Shown here one piece after another: positions 1 through 8,142 of a DNA stretch of 64,000 nt. The notes beneath the pieces were generated by a model. It did no database searches and was not told the DNA's origin. It was given only the letters and a program-made list of their open reading frames with translations. Origin of the DNA: Lachnospiraceae bacterium. Lineage in GTDB: Bacteria > Bacillota > Clostridia > Lachnospirales > Lachnospiraceae. The stretch covers positions 62,001 to 126,000 of the forward strand of contig CAJTFL010000007.1 in the NCBI GenBank assembly GCA_910575565.1. Direction: 5' to 3'. The first letter of the stretch is position 1; every line of letters begins with the position of its first letter. The position numbers were made by a program, and so were the translations under genes.

Positions 1-183
1 AAGGTTCGGCTCAGGAGCCTCCAAAGGAAGCCCCTCCCCGTCCCAGGCCCAAAAAACCTCTTCCACGTCATCCGGAAAGGAAAGGGTGATCGGCTCTGCC
101 TGGCGGCAGGCAGACAAAAGATCCCCCAGGGCATTTTTCTCCCAGGCGCATAAGACCTCTGCTTTTCGATGCTGTATAACCAT
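1..183 (-). CDS. Unrecognised protein downstream of folT (partial, N-terminal 61 residues)
   Basis: The reading frame opens at ATG 183 behind a strong AGGAGG eight bases upstream and runs without a stop off the window edge. It starts 28 bp after the folT stop on the same strand, so it is probably co-transcribed with folT under the THF riboswitch. The visible N-terminus (MVIQHRKAEV...) is soluble-looking and acidic, with no signal peptide or membrane segment. I do not recognise the family. It does not resemble the N-terminus of FolC or another folate enzyme. A role in folate uptake is suggested only by position. Confidence 0.65.
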   Translation of the reverse strand, partial: MVIQHRKAEVLCAWEKNALGDLLSACRQAEPITLSFPDDVEEVFWAWDGEGLPLEAPEPNL

Positions 184-211
184 CTTCCCTCCTAAAGACC
201 CTGCCTTTTCC

Positions 212-775
212 TTATTCCGCCAGCCGGCTCCTGATCCTCCTAAGCACCCCGGCTCTCTCCATGTAGCTCACAATCGTAAAAAGAAGCAGGGAATCCACCG
301 GCCACATTACCATATTTTTCAGCGTCCGGGCGGGAAGCAGCACCATGAAGGCCTTGCCGTACAGCATGGACATCCACAGCGTGTTCATCAGCACATTGCA
401 GATCACCACCACCACCAGCTTTGCCGCCAAAACCCGCCGGAAGGTAAATGGACGCTTATACAGCATACTGCCGTAAAGTATGCCTCCCGTTATGGCCGTC
501 AAGGTAAAGCCAGGGAAAAACTGGCCGGAGGGCTTCATCATAAATTTAAGCAAATCCAGTATCCCTCCGAAACACCCGCCCACCACCGGCCCGAACAGGT
601 AGTCCACCAGCCGGTTAGGGATATCCGCAAAGCCGATGCGGATATAGGGACCGATCTCAATGGAATAGTACCCTAAAATCACGGCAATCGCCCCAAACAT
701 GGCGCAAACGGTTATGGTTCTCACCTGTTTGGCCTCCTGGCAGGACTGAGTAAACAAAGTTGCTAATCTCCTCAT
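212..775 (-). CDS. folT: Folate ECF transporter S component FolT
   Basis: Membrane substrate-binding (S) component that captures folate for an energy-coupling factor transporter; the shared EcfA/A'/T module is not in this window. The 187-residue protein has about six hydrophobic segments. The first begins near residue 20 (TITVCAMFGAIAVIL), followed by the FolT-type stretch IGPYIRIGFADIPN and a loop rich in Gly around VVGGCFGG. I chose ATG 775 because AAGGAGG lies just upstream. A longer frame reaching 874 has no ribosome site and would run into the leader. A THF riboswitch and a near-consensus promoter lie upstream, which independently supports folate as the ligand. The next gene on the strand follows after 28 bp. 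Confidence 0.93.
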   Translation of the reverse strand: MRRLATLFTQSCQEAKQVRTITVCAMFGAIAVILGYYSIEIGPYIRIGFADIPNRLVDYLFGPVVGGCFGGILDLLKFMMKPSGQFFPGFTLTAITGGILYGSMLYKRPFTFRRVLAAKLVVVVICNVLMNTLWMSMLYGKAFMVLLPARTLKNMVMWPVDSLLLFTIVSYMERAGVLRRIRSRLAE

Positions 776-907
776 CAAAATTACCTCCTTTGCAGAACTC
801 ATACTACTACAACGGAGCTTATCAAATCCTGGAAAAATGCTGACCATGCAGCAAATGACGGGACAAAATGCCAATCCTCTGCCCTGCCGAAGATATGCTC
901 TCAGATT

Positions 908-1018
908 GCAGCGGGATGCGGCCTATGTACCGCAAGGCTCCGGCACGCCGGGGCTCTTTTCGTCCTGCTGACAACTCCCTGTTCAGCTGGCACTTAACGC
1001 ACATAAGCCTACTCTGCT
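908..1018 (-). promoter_or_regulatory. THF (tetrahydrofolate) riboswitch, class I
   Basis: Read on the minus strand the leader carries, in order, GCAGAGTAGG, TGCGTTAAGTG, a central GGGAGTTGTC, a variable hairpin (GAGCCCCGGC...), CCTTGCGGT and CCGCATCCCGCTGC. These are the conserved GAGUAG, GCGUUAAGUG, GCGGU and GCAUCCGCUC blocks of the THF-I riboswitch, in the right order and spacing. GCAG at the 5' end pairs with CTGC at the 3' end to close P1. It sits about 130 nt upstream of folT, the commonest gene of this riboswitch. How the expression platform works (start-site masking or termination) is not obvious from the bases. Confidence 0.92.
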
Positions 1019-1082
1019 TTTTTTATTTCCGCAAGCAGGGAGCCAAGCGCCGTGCTGCGGTATATTTGACTTAACAAATATG

Positions 1083-1110
1083 ATTATAACGGATAGGAGA
1101 AAAAATGCAA
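1083..1110 (-). promoter_or_regulatory. Promoter of the folT transcript
   Basis: Minus-strand TTGCAT (1105-1110) and TATAAT (1083-1088) are separated by 16 bp, a good sigma-A-type promoter. It lies about 65 bp upstream of the riboswitch core, so the transcript would include the whole aptamer. Confidence 0.75.
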
Positions 1111-1113
1111 GCA

Positions 1114-1644
1114 CTATTTTGCCTCGGAGCCAAAATCCTTCCTTCCTGCCATCTCCATTAACCGATGGACGGCAAGGGCTATCCCCGTCCCCAGCAGGGC
1201 GCCAGCCAGCACATCCGTAGGGAAATGGACAAACAGATACAGCCGGGAAAAGCCGATAAGCCCGGCCAAAAGGAGAGCCGCGCTCCCCCATCCCTTATGG
1301 TAAAGGAAAATGCTTACTGCCGCCTCAAACCCGGCCAGGGTATGGCCGGATGGAAAAGAAAAATCAGCAGGATTTGCCACCAAAAGGGCTATCCCCGGAT
1401 CAATCCAGCAAGGCCGCTGCCGTCCCACCAAGGGCTTTAACAGGCAGTTCCCCAGGAGAAAACCGGCTAACAGGGATAAAAGCACTGCCAGCCCCCAGGC
1501 TCTGGTTTTCCTTGCGCAAAACAATACGGCTCCCAGCACAATCCAAAACCAGCCTGCATTCCCCAAAAAGGTAAGGGCAGCCATCACCTGATCCAGCCAC
1601 GGGGCGTGAAGGCCCTGCAGCCAATAAAGAAGGGTAAATTCCAT
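1114..1644 (-). CDS. PAP2-family membrane phosphatase
   Basis: A 176-residue polytopic membrane protein of the type 2 phosphatidic acid phosphatase / undecaprenyl-diphosphatase-like superfamily. The three catalytic blocks are visible: KPLVGRQRP (KX6RP), PSGHT around the middle, and SRLYLFVHFPTDVLAG (SRX5HX3D) near the C-terminus, with the catalytic His in the last block. It would remove a phosphate from a lipid phosphate or diphosphate at the outer face of the membrane; the exact substrate cannot be read from the sequence. ATG 1644 follows AAAGGAGG. It lies 35 bp downstream of the oxidoreductase gene and is probably in the same operon. Its end is next to the folT promoter. Confidence 0.88.
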   Translation of the reverse strand: MEFTLLYWLQGLHAPWLDQVMAALTFLGNAGWFWIVLGAVLFCARKTRAWGLAVLLSLLAGFLLGNCLLKPLVGRQRPCWIDPGIALLVANPADFSFPSGHTLAGFEAAVSIFLYHKGWGSAALLLAGLIGFSRLYLFVHFPTDVLAGALLGTGIALAVHRLMEMAGRKDFGSEAK

Positions 1645-1679
1645 CCTGCCTCCTTTCCTCGTTTGCTCATGCCAAAACG

Positions 1680-2666
1680 CTACAAATCCGTCCCAAACAC
1701 AATCCCCGCGTCTTTCCTGGCCGTCACCAAAAGCTCCATAACCAGCAGGGTTTGACCCAGCAGATCGTAACAGGCCGGGTAATCCCCGCTGGAATACTGG
1801 CGGCAAAACTCCCTGATCTCACTGGCCAGGGCCTTATCCGGCCCTTCCTCGCTTAATACCTCCCTGGCTTCCCCCCGAAGGAATTCCGCATACCGGCTGG
1901 CACTGACCGGCCCCTCCAGGCGAAGGCAGCCCTCATCCCCCTGGATCATCCCAAAGCCTGGGCTGCCCGAGTCCTTTGCACCGCAGCACACCGCCTGAAA
2001 CCCGTCATAGCCCATGGTAAGCACCCCGGAGGTATCAATCCCATTAAACCCCAGGTTTGCCGCATACCGCAGCCACTTGGGCCTGCCAAACAAGGCAACC
2101 ACAAAGTGCAAATTGTACATATTCACATCGTACAGGCAGCCGCCGGAAAGAAGGGGATCAAAGGCAGGAAGGATCTTTCCCTCTAGGTAGGCATCGTAGC
2201 GGCTGGAGCGCTTAGAGAAGTTGCACTGCACCAGCCGGATAGCCCCCACCAGGCCAAGGTTATTTTTCACCGCAAGGAAATTCTTTGAGCTGTCAATCTT
2301 GCACGCCTCCCAGAGAAACAGCTTCTGCTTCTTGGCAATCCGGATCAGCTCCCAGGCTTCATCGTACTCCGTGGTAAAGGGTTTTTCACAAATCACGTGC
2401 TTCCCGGCCAAAAGAGCCATCCTGGCATACTCATAGTGCAGGCTGCTGATAATCCCAATGTAAACCGTATCAATATCCGTCCTGGTGAGGAAAACCGGAT
2501 ACTCCGTATAAATCTCCCGAATATGGTAGGAATCCGCCAGCATCCGTCCCTGGCTTAAGCTTCCCCGGCGGACGCAGAGCGCCTTAACCTTCACATCCGG
2601 GATTTCCTCCAGAGCCTCCAGCAGGCTTTTGACCACCATGCCGTTTCCCACTATGCCCAATTTCAT
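1680..2666 (-). CDS. Gfo/Idh/MocA-family oxidoreductase
   Basis: A 328-residue cytosolic NAD(P)-dependent dehydrogenase. The N-terminal Rossmann fold opens with MKLGIVGNGMVV (GxGxxx), followed by the family's EKPFTTEYDEAWEL segment, in which the EKP lysine is the conserved catalytic/cofactor residue. The C-terminal half fits the GFO_IDH_MocA substrate domain (GGCLYDVNMYNLH, with Asp and His in the usual positions). Such enzymes oxidise or reduce sugars, inositols or related polyols; the substrate here is not predictable. ATG 2666 has AAAGG upstream. The gene is 6 bp downstream of the thioesterase gene and 35 bp upstream of the PAP2 gene, so the three look co-transcribed. Confidence 0.87.
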   Translation of the reverse strand: MKLGIVGNGMVVKSLLEALEEIPDVKVKALCVRRGSLSQGRMLADSYHIREIYTEYPVFLTRTDIDTVYIGIISSLHYEYARMALLAGKHVICEKPFTTEYDEAWELIRIAKKQKLFLWEACKIDSSKNFLAVKNNLGLVGAIRLVQCNFSKRSSRYDAYLEGKILPAFDPLLSGGCLYDVNMYNLHFVVALFGRPKWLRYAANLGFNGIDTSGVLTMGYDGFQAVCCGAKDSGSPGFGMIQGDEGCLRLEGPVSASRYAEFLRGEAREVLSEEGPDKALASEIREFCRQYSSGDYPACYDLLGQTLLVMELLVTARKDAGIVFGTDL

Positions 2667-2672
2667 CCTTTG

Positions 2673-3104
2673 TTACCCCTTCTCTTTCTGGGGAAGCACA
2701 TCCTGGAACATCTGATCCATCTCCAAATACGTCTTCTTTAGGGAAACAGGCTTGCCGTCACGGCCCAGGAAACAGTGCTTGGTCTCGCCTACGCACCGCA
2801 GCTTGCCGGTCTCTTTATCCGTCACGGAATACTCTATGGTCATTTTAATCCCATTATAGGATTTTAAGATTGGGATAATCAGCACCGTATCTCCAAAGCG
2901 GGTCATGGATTTATATTCACAGGTCAGGGAGAGCACAGGGCTGATAATGCCGTGCCCCTCCATTTCCTCATAGCCAATCCCCATCTGCCGCATTAAATCC
3001 GACCTGGCTTCCTCAAACCACCGGATATAATTGGAATGATGGATAATGCCCATCTGATCCGTTTCATAGTACTGCGTCTTGTGCTCATACGCCTTTAGCT
3101 TCAA
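2673..3104 (-). CDS. Acyl-CoA thioesterase, 4HBT/YbgC hotdog family
   Basis: A 143-residue single hotdog-domain protein. The N-terminal block YYETDQMGIIHHSNYIRWFE carries the family Asp (D17 by this numbering) and the HHSNY motif that precede the long hotdog helix, as in YbgC and 4-hydroxybenzoyl-CoA thioesterases. It would hydrolyse short or aromatic acyl-CoA thioesters in the cytosol. The start is TTG 3104 with GGAG nine bases upstream; no in-frame ATG lies near. It ends 6 bp before the oxidoreductase gene. Confidence 0.88.
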   Translation of the reverse strand: MKLKAYEHKTQYYETDQMGIIHHSNYIRWFEEARSDLMRQMGIGYEEMEGHGIISPVLSLTCEYKSMTRFGDTVLIIPILKSYNGIKMTIEYSVTDKETGKLRCVGETKHCFLGRDGKPVSLKKTYLEMDQMFQDVLPQKEKG

Positions 3105-3156
3105 TCAAATCATCTCCTGTTTTTTCATTCCATTTTCTGCTTCTTAATTTTACCAC

Positions 3157-3188
3157 AAAAAGAAGAGCCTTTCCAGCCCCTCTTTTTT
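3157..3188 (-). terminator. Likely terminator after the M32 carboxypeptidase gene
   Basis: On the minus strand A5GAG pairs with CTCTT-C-T5 around a GC-rich loop and is followed by a T-rich tract. It lies about 50 bp after the stop of the peptidase gene and before the thioesterase start. The stem is short, so confidence is moderate. Confidence 0.5.
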
Positions 3189-3235
3189 AATTCCTATTTT
3201 TCGGTTTCTATCTTGGTAACAGTTCATGGGACTCC

Positions 3236-4735
3236 CTATCCTTTCAGACGGTAAAGCTCCCCATATTTTTCCTTTAAATACCGCACGTAATACTGAGGAT
3301 TAAAATCTTCCCCGGTCACGTCCTTTAAGATCCTCCTGCTGTCCTTTAACTTTCCATGCTTGTGGATATGCTCCCGCAAATATTCCCGGATCACCTCCAC
3401 CTTCCCCTCAGCCAGCAGCCCATCAAAATCCATCTCCTTTTTCATATGGTAATAAAGCTGCGCGCCGAAAGCGCTTCCTAACGCATAGGAGGGGAAATAG
3501 CCAAAGGAGCCCTGTGACCAGTGGATATCCTGAAGTACGCCTTCCTTCATGGTTTCTGGCCGGATGCCTAAATACTCCTCGTACTTATCCGCCCAGACTC
3601 CCGGAAGCTCCTTCACCGTCAGATCCCCTTCAATCAGTTCCTTTTCCAGTTCATACCGGATCAGCACATGGAGGCTGTAGGTCAATTCATCTGCCTCCGT
3701 GCGGATAAGCCCAGGCTCCGCCTTATTTACCCCGCGGACGAACAGATCCAGCCCTATGTCCGTCAGCGCTTCCGGGAAAGCCTGCTGCAGTTTCCCGTAA
3801 ATGGGAATCCAGAAATTCCGGTTCCGCCCGATGATATTTTCAAAAAACCTGGACTGGGACTCATGCATCCCCATGGAAGCCCCCTCGCCCACAAACGTCT
3901 GGGTCAGCTCGTCATCGATCCCCAGCTCATAGACGGCATGGCCCGCCTCATGGATCACGGAAAACAGGGAACTATCCAGATTTTGGTTATAATGGGTGGT
4001 AATCCGTACATCCTTATTGTGAAGGTTCGTGGTAAAGGGATGGGCGCTGACGGCCATCACCCCCCGGGAAAAATCAAATCCCACGTATTCCGCCAGGAAC
4101 CGCCCAATCCTTTCCTGCTGCTCATCGGTAAATTCCCCGGTCAGAAAATCATCCCGAACCATCACGCCGCTGCTTTTCACAGCCGTAAGCAAGGGGACGA
4201 TCTCCTGTTTTACCGCGCCGAAAAATTCATCCAGAACTTCCATGGAAAACCCCGGCTCATAATCATTTAGCATCACGTCATATTTTTTCTGCCCATCCTT
4301 AGCCCGGTATCCGGCAAATTTTTTCTGGAAGCCAATCACCTTTTCCAGCATGGGGGCAAACTCATCAAAATCATCCTTTTCCTTCGCCTTTGCCCAAACA
4401 CGGGCGGACTCAGAGGCAAGGCGGGCAAACTCCTGATATTCCTCACGAGGGATGCATCCAAGTTTCTCCAGCTCTTCTGAAAGCTCCCGAACCTGGGCCT
4501 TTTCCGCCTGGGTTAACCCCGAATCCTCCCGGCAGGCCTTTGCCAGCTCCTTCACCTTATCCTGGTTCACCACGCCAAAATACTCGCCGGACAGAATGCC
4601 GATCACCTTGCTGGTCAGCCGCCCCGCCTCTTTTGGCGCAAGGGTTTCATTATCCCACTCAAATAAAGCCATCGCCGCCTTTAAGGCCATGGCTCGATCC
4701 AAATACGGCTTTAACGCATCAAATGTCTTGCTCAT
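3236..4735 (-). CDS. Carboxypeptidase, M32 (Taq) family
   Basis: A 499-residue zinc metallocarboxypeptidase of the Taq carboxypeptidase family, normal length for the family. The metal site HEAGH is seen in SVIHEAGHAVYELG near residue 267, followed by the family block MGMHESQSRFFEN about 25 residues later (HESQSR supplies the third ligand). Flanking family blocks are DVRITTHY and the C-terminal GSFGYFPSYALGSAFGAQ. It has no signal peptide, so it acts in the cytosol, trimming C-terminal residues from peptides. ATG 4735 follows CGGAGGAG. It is separated from a small downstream-oriented neighbour by 67 bp. Confidence 0.95.
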   Translation of the reverse strand: MSKTFDALKPYLDRAMALKAAMALFEWDNETLAPKEAGRLTSKVIGILSGEYFGVVNQDKVKELAKACREDSGLTQAEKAQVRELSEELEKLGCIPREEYQEFARLASESARVWAKAKEKDDFDEFAPMLEKVIGFQKKFAGYRAKDGQKKYDVMLNDYEPGFSMEVLDEFFGAVKQEIVPLLTAVKSSGVMVRDDFLTGEFTDEQQERIGRFLAEYVGFDFSRGVMAVSAHPFTTNLHNKDVRITTHYNQNLDSSLFSVIHEAGHAVYELGIDDELTQTFVGEGASMGMHESQSRFFENIIGRNRNFWIPIYGKLQQAFPEALTDIGLDLFVRGVNKAEPGLIRTEADELTYSLHVLIRYELEKELIEGDLTVKELPGVWADKYEEYLGIRPETMKEGVLQDIHWSQGSFGYFPSYALGSAFGAQLYYHMKKEMDFDGLLAEGKVEVIREYLREHIHKHGKLKDSRRILKDVTGEDFNPQYYVRYLKEKYGELYRLKG

Positions 4736-4802
4736 ATTCTCCTCCGTTCTGCACTTTCTTTTCCATTATGTCCGAAAAAATCTTTTCTATTCCCTGCATG
4801 AT

Positions 4803-5090
4803 TTAGAACTGTACCTTAATTGAGGATATCCTGCCGGAAATTAAAGCTGTCCTGCCGTCTAGGCTTTTCGGAACCTCAATGGTGGACTCCGTGTGAACCT
4901 TTACGTCAAAGATCATCTCGCTCCTCCCCCCTCTTGCCCGGAGGGGCTCTTTTTCATCCGACAGATACAGCGTGGTTTCTCCCATCCACAGACCGTATAT
5001 CTTCCTGCCTTTCTTATTTAAATTATACTCCTTTGGAATCCTTAGTTTCGTGCCTGTTACCTTCTCCTCTGCCGAACCGATTGCAAACAT
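4803..5090 (-). CDS. Small conserved-looking protein of unknown function
   Basis: A 95-residue soluble protein starting MFAIGSAEEK with no signal peptide or membrane segment. The start has only a moderate ribosome site (GGCGGATAGG) 8-10 bases upstream. The repeated short beta-type segments (LRIPKEYNL, KIYGLWMGETTLYLSD, STIEVPKSLDG) suggest a small beta-rich fold, possibly of the AbrB/MraZ swapped-hairpin kind. I cannot confirm that by eye, and no function is assigned. It lies 67 bp upstream of the M32 peptidase gene on the same strand and could be co-transcribed with it. Confidence 0.6.
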   Translation of the reverse strand: MFAIGSAEEKVTGTKLRIPKEYNLNKKGRKIYGLWMGETTLYLSDEKEPLRARGGRSEMIFDVKVHTESTIEVPKSLDGRTALISGRISSIKVQF

Positions 5091-5151
5091 ACTTACCTAT
5101 CCGCCTTTCCTGTCTTAATTCAAGCTAATAATATGACACCAGGGCCAAAAA

Positions 5152-5194
5152 GCCAAAAATCCGGTAAAAGCTTGCCTGCATCAGGATTTTTGGC
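5152..5194. repeat. 11-bp perfect inverted repeat
   Basis: GCCAAAAATCC at 5152-5162 is mirrored by GGATTTTTGGC at 5184-5194 across a 21-bp loop. It lies in the 261-bp gap between a minus-strand small gene and the plus-strand DUF1576 gene. It could be an operator or a structured leader; there is no gene just upstream whose terminator it would be. Confidence 0.6.
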
Positions 5195-5351
5195 CTTGGG
5201 ACCCGCAAAATTCTTCATTGTAAATTTTACCATTAAGGCAGAAAAATATCCAGCGTTTTTATAAAACTTTATGGTTTTTTCATTTTCTTCTTTCAAAAAT
5301 TTGATCATTCGATTATGATAGAACAAAGAAGCGAATTTATTTTGGAAGGAG

Positions 5352-6650
5352 ATGCCAAATCCATTGAGAACAGATGCCAATTCTAAACCGTTAAGCCAAA
5401 AACAAAAATTTTCCCTCTTAGCCCTGATTCCTGCCTACTTTATCCTGGCAGGCCTGTTTTTCCAAACCCCTATGGAAATCCTATCCGGGATGGCCACCAT
5501 CATTAAAGAGCCGGATTTCCTGATCACCGACTACTTCCTCATCGGAGGGGTAGGGTCTGCCTTTGCCAATGCCGGCCTTCTCACCCTGCTCAGCATCCTG
5601 ATCCTTTACCGGCTGGGCCTGGAAATGGACGGCCATACCATCACCTCCTGCTGCCTGATGTTCGGGTTCTCCCTGTTCGGCAAAAATCTGTTTAATATCT
5701 GGGCCATTCTCTCCGGCGTTTTTTTGTACGCAAAATACCATCGGACATCCGTCAAGCGGTACATCTATATCGGGCTGTATGGAACCAGCCTTTCCCCCAT
5801 TATCACCCAGGTCATGCAGATCCCCCACATCTTTGCGGCGGCGCGGATCATCCTCTGCGTCTTAACCGGGCTGGTAATCGGCTTTGTGCTGCCTCCCTTA
5901 GCCACCCATGTGCACGCTTCCCACAAAGGCTATTCCCTCTACAATGTGGGCTTTGCCTCCGGCATTATTGCCACCGTAATCGTATCCCTGTTTAAATCCT
6001 TCGGCATTGAAACCGCCTCCCGGCTTATCTGGTCCTCCGGGCGCAACCGGGTTTTTCTCTGTATCCTGGGCATATTGTTTGGAAGCATGATCCTATCCGG
6101 GCTAATCTTTGGGGGAAGGGAAGCCGTCAAGGGCTATTTCTCCCTCCTCGCCTACAGCGGCCGGGGAATTGACTACCTGAAAGAATGCGGCGGCCCTGCC
6201 ACCGTGATCAATATGGGGGTAAACGGCTTGTTTGCCACCTTATTTGTGGCAGCGGTAAAAGGAGACTTAAACGGCCCCACCATCGGCGGCATCTTTACCA
6301 TCGTAGGCTTCAGCGCCACAGGAAAACATATCCGCAATATTTTCCCCATCATGTTCGGCGTATTTGCGGCAAGCCTGACCAAGGAATGGCACATCAACGA
6401 CCCATCGCCTATGCTGGCCCTGCTCTTTTCCACCACCCTTGCCCCAATCGCCGGGGAATTTGGCGTCCTGGCAGGGCTGATCGCCGGATACCTCCACTCT
6501 TCCGTGGCATTAAACGTCGGGATTGTGTATGGGGGGATGAACCTGTACAATAACGGTTTCGCCGGGGGAATCGTGGCCATCTTCATGGTTCCGGTAATCC
6601 AGTCCATCATCGACCATCGCGCCAAGGCCAGAAGCGGCCTTTCCCTGTAA
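5352..6650 (+). CDS. DUF1576 family polytopic membrane protein
   Basis: A 432-residue protein with roughly ten hydrophobic helices. It matches my recollection of the DUF1576 family of Firmicutes membrane proteins; no biochemical function is known to me. Features are the two glycine-rich repeats near the C-terminal half (VAAVKGDLNGPTIGGIFTI and SVALNVGIVYGGMNLYNNGF), which suggest an internal transport-like core. The start is uncertain. ATG 5352 abuts AAGGAG with almost no spacing, and TTG 5364 would give a 12-base spacing. Its last 44 bp overlap the 3' end of the convergent MATE gene. Confidence 0.8.
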   Translation: MPNPLRTDANSKPLSQKQKFSLLALIPAYFILAGLFFQTPMEILSGMATIIKEPDFLITDYFLIGGVGSAFANAGLLTLLSILILYRLGLEMDGHTITSCCLMFGFSLFGKNLFNIWAILSGVFLYAKYHRTSVKRYIYIGLYGTSLSPIITQVMQIPHIFAAARIILCVLTGLVIGFVLPPLATHVHASHKGYSLYNVGFASGIIATVIVSLFKSFGIETASRLIWSSGRNRVFLCILGILFGSMILSGLIFGGREAVKGYFSLLAYSGRGIDYLKECGGPATVINMGVNGLFATLFVAAVKGDLNGPTIGGIFTIVGFSATGKHIRNIFPIMFGVFAASLTKEWHINDPSPMLALLFSTTLAPIAGEFGVLAGLIAGYLHSSVALNVGIVYGGMNLYNNGFAGGIVAIFMVPVIQSIIDHRAKARSGLSL

Positions 6651-7959
6651 TCTTCCAAAAGCCGGCCATATCCGCCAAAAACCAGCCGATGGGAATGGCC
6701 CACCATATCCCAAGAACGCCGATCCCTGGAACCGTGGACAACAAATATGCCAAAACCACCCTGGTTCCCAGGGAGACCACCGTCAGGATCAGGGACATCT
6801 CCGGCTGGCCGATGCCCCGGAAATACCCATAGAGAAGGAACAGTATCCCGATCCCGCAGTAAAAAGCGCCTTCTACCCGCAGATAGGACACGCCAATGCG
6901 GATAATCTCCGCCTCGCTGCCATCGATAAATATCCGAAGAAGCCAGGGAGCGGCCCAAAAGACAAGCACAGACACTGCCAGGCAAAAAGCCATGGACACC
7001 TGCACCGCCCCTTTGATCCCCTCCTTTACCCGATCCTCCCTGGCCGCCCCGTAGTTTTGGGAAGTAAAGAGGGAAAAGGCATTGCCAAACTCCTGCGCTG
7101 GCATATAGGCAAAGGAATCGATTTTCACCCCGGCGGCAAAAGCGGCCATCACTGCCGCCCCAAAGCTGTTTACCAGCCCCTGGATCATCAGAATGCCAAA
7201 GTTCATCACCGACTGCTGGATGCAGGCCGCCGTGGAAAAACGAAGCACTTCCCGGACGGATCCCGCCAAATCCCCGCCCTTCAAAGCTTTCTTTCCCGGC
7301 CGAAGCCCAGGCTCATGAACCCAAACGTAAACCCCAAGCCCAAGCCCGGAGAATGCCTGGGCAATCACCGTAGCAAACGCGGCTCCCCCAATCCCAAAGC
7401 TAAAGCGCACCACAAACACCAAATCCAATGCAATATTGATTAGCGCCGCCCCGCCTAAAAACCACAGAGGCGTCACAGAATTCCCCACTGCCCGCAGGAG
7501 GAAAGCAAAATAATTATACAGGAACACAAAGAAAATCCCGGCAAAAATGATGGATACGTACTCCTTCATCATGCCCAAAAGACCCGACGGAACATTAAGC
7601 AGGAAAAGGATCCCATCTGTCCCTGCATAAACCAGCACATTCAGCGCCAGCGTCACCGCCCCGATCCACAAAAAAGCGATGACCATGCGGTTTTTCATCC
7701 GCTCCTCATCCTGCTTTCCAAAATAAAACGAGTATATCGAACCGCTTCCCATGCAAAGCCCGATTAATATGGAAGTCAAAAACGTCATCAGCGTGTACGC
7801 CGAACCTACCGCCGCCAGGGCATCCGGCCCCAGGAAACGGCCTACAATCAATGTGTCCGCAAGGTTATAGCACTGCTGGAGCAGATTCCCCAGGATCATG
7901 GGGCCTGCAAAAGCCAGCATGGTTATGATCACATTTCCTTTAGTCAAATCCTTCTTCAT
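6607..7959 (-). CDS. MATE-family multidrug efflux transporter
   Basis: A 450-residue inner-membrane protein with about twelve helices, the expected size for the MATE (NorM/DinF) superfamily. It has two MatE halves: the first opens with FAGPMILGNLLQQCYNLADT and VGRFLGPDALAAVGSA, the second repeats the pattern near INFGILMIQGLVNSFG. It would exchange sodium or protons for cationic drugs or metabolites. ATG 7959 has TTGGAGG upstream; a longer frame from 8001 has none. The 3' end overlaps the convergent DUF1576 gene by 44 bp, so antisense interference at the termini is possible. Confidence 0.93.
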   Translation of the reverse strand: MKKDLTKGNVIITMLAFAGPMILGNLLQQCYNLADTLIVGRFLGPDALAAVGSAYTLMTFLTSILIGLCMGSGSIYSFYFGKQDEERMKNRMVIAFLWIGAVTLALNVLVYAGTDGILFLLNVPSGLLGMMKEYVSIIFAGIFFVFLYNYFAFLLRAVGNSVTPLWFLGGAALINIALDLVFVVRFSFGIGGAAFATVIAQAFSGLGLGVYVWVHEPGLRPGKKALKGGDLAGSVREVLRFSTAACIQQSVMNFGILMIQGLVNSFGAAVMAAFAAGVKIDSFAYMPAQEFGNAFSLFTSQNYGAAREDRVKEGIKGAVQVSMAFCLAVSVLVFWAAPWLLRIFIDGSEAEIIRIGVSYLRVEGAFYCGIGILFLLYGYFRGIGQPEMSLILTVVSLGTRVVLAYLLSTVPGIGVLGIWWAIPIGWFLADMAGFWKITGKGRFWPWRDGR

Positions 7960-8111
7960 AAAAACCTCCAAGGCTTTATCGGTTAATGTGTACCGGCACA
8001 TTCATTACTGGCCCTGCTTTGAACCAGCCAATGGCGCGCGCCCGCAGGAATTTACGCAGCCATCATGCGCCGTCTCCGTTAAGCAGTGGGCAATAAGCTG
8101 CATACGCAGGA

Positions 8112-8137
8112 AAGAGGATGTTTGCAAACATCCTCTT
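8112..8137 (-). terminator. Palindromic terminator-like hairpin after the GGDEF gene
   Basis: A perfect 26-bp palindrome (AAGAGGATGTTTG and its mirror) lies 6 bp past the stop of the GGDEF gene on the minus strand. Only a short T-containing tract (TCTTTCC) follows on that strand, so termination is likely but not textbook. Confidence 0.65.
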
Positions 8138-8142
8138 AAGCC

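Noticed and set aside
86-676. 196-codon plus-strand frame opposite folT
   Set aside because: Antisense to folT, which has a ribosome site, family motifs and a riboswitch; the product is His/Pro-rich and looks like a shadow.
3668-4270. 200-codon plus-strand frame opposite the M32 peptidase gene
   Set aside because: The opposite strand holds an unmistakable HEAGH peptidase; no start signal here.
5120-5380. 86-codon minus-strand frame between the small unknown gene and DUF1576
   Set aside because: No ribosome site at any start, it crosses the inverted repeat and overlaps the start of the DUF1576 gene on the other strand.
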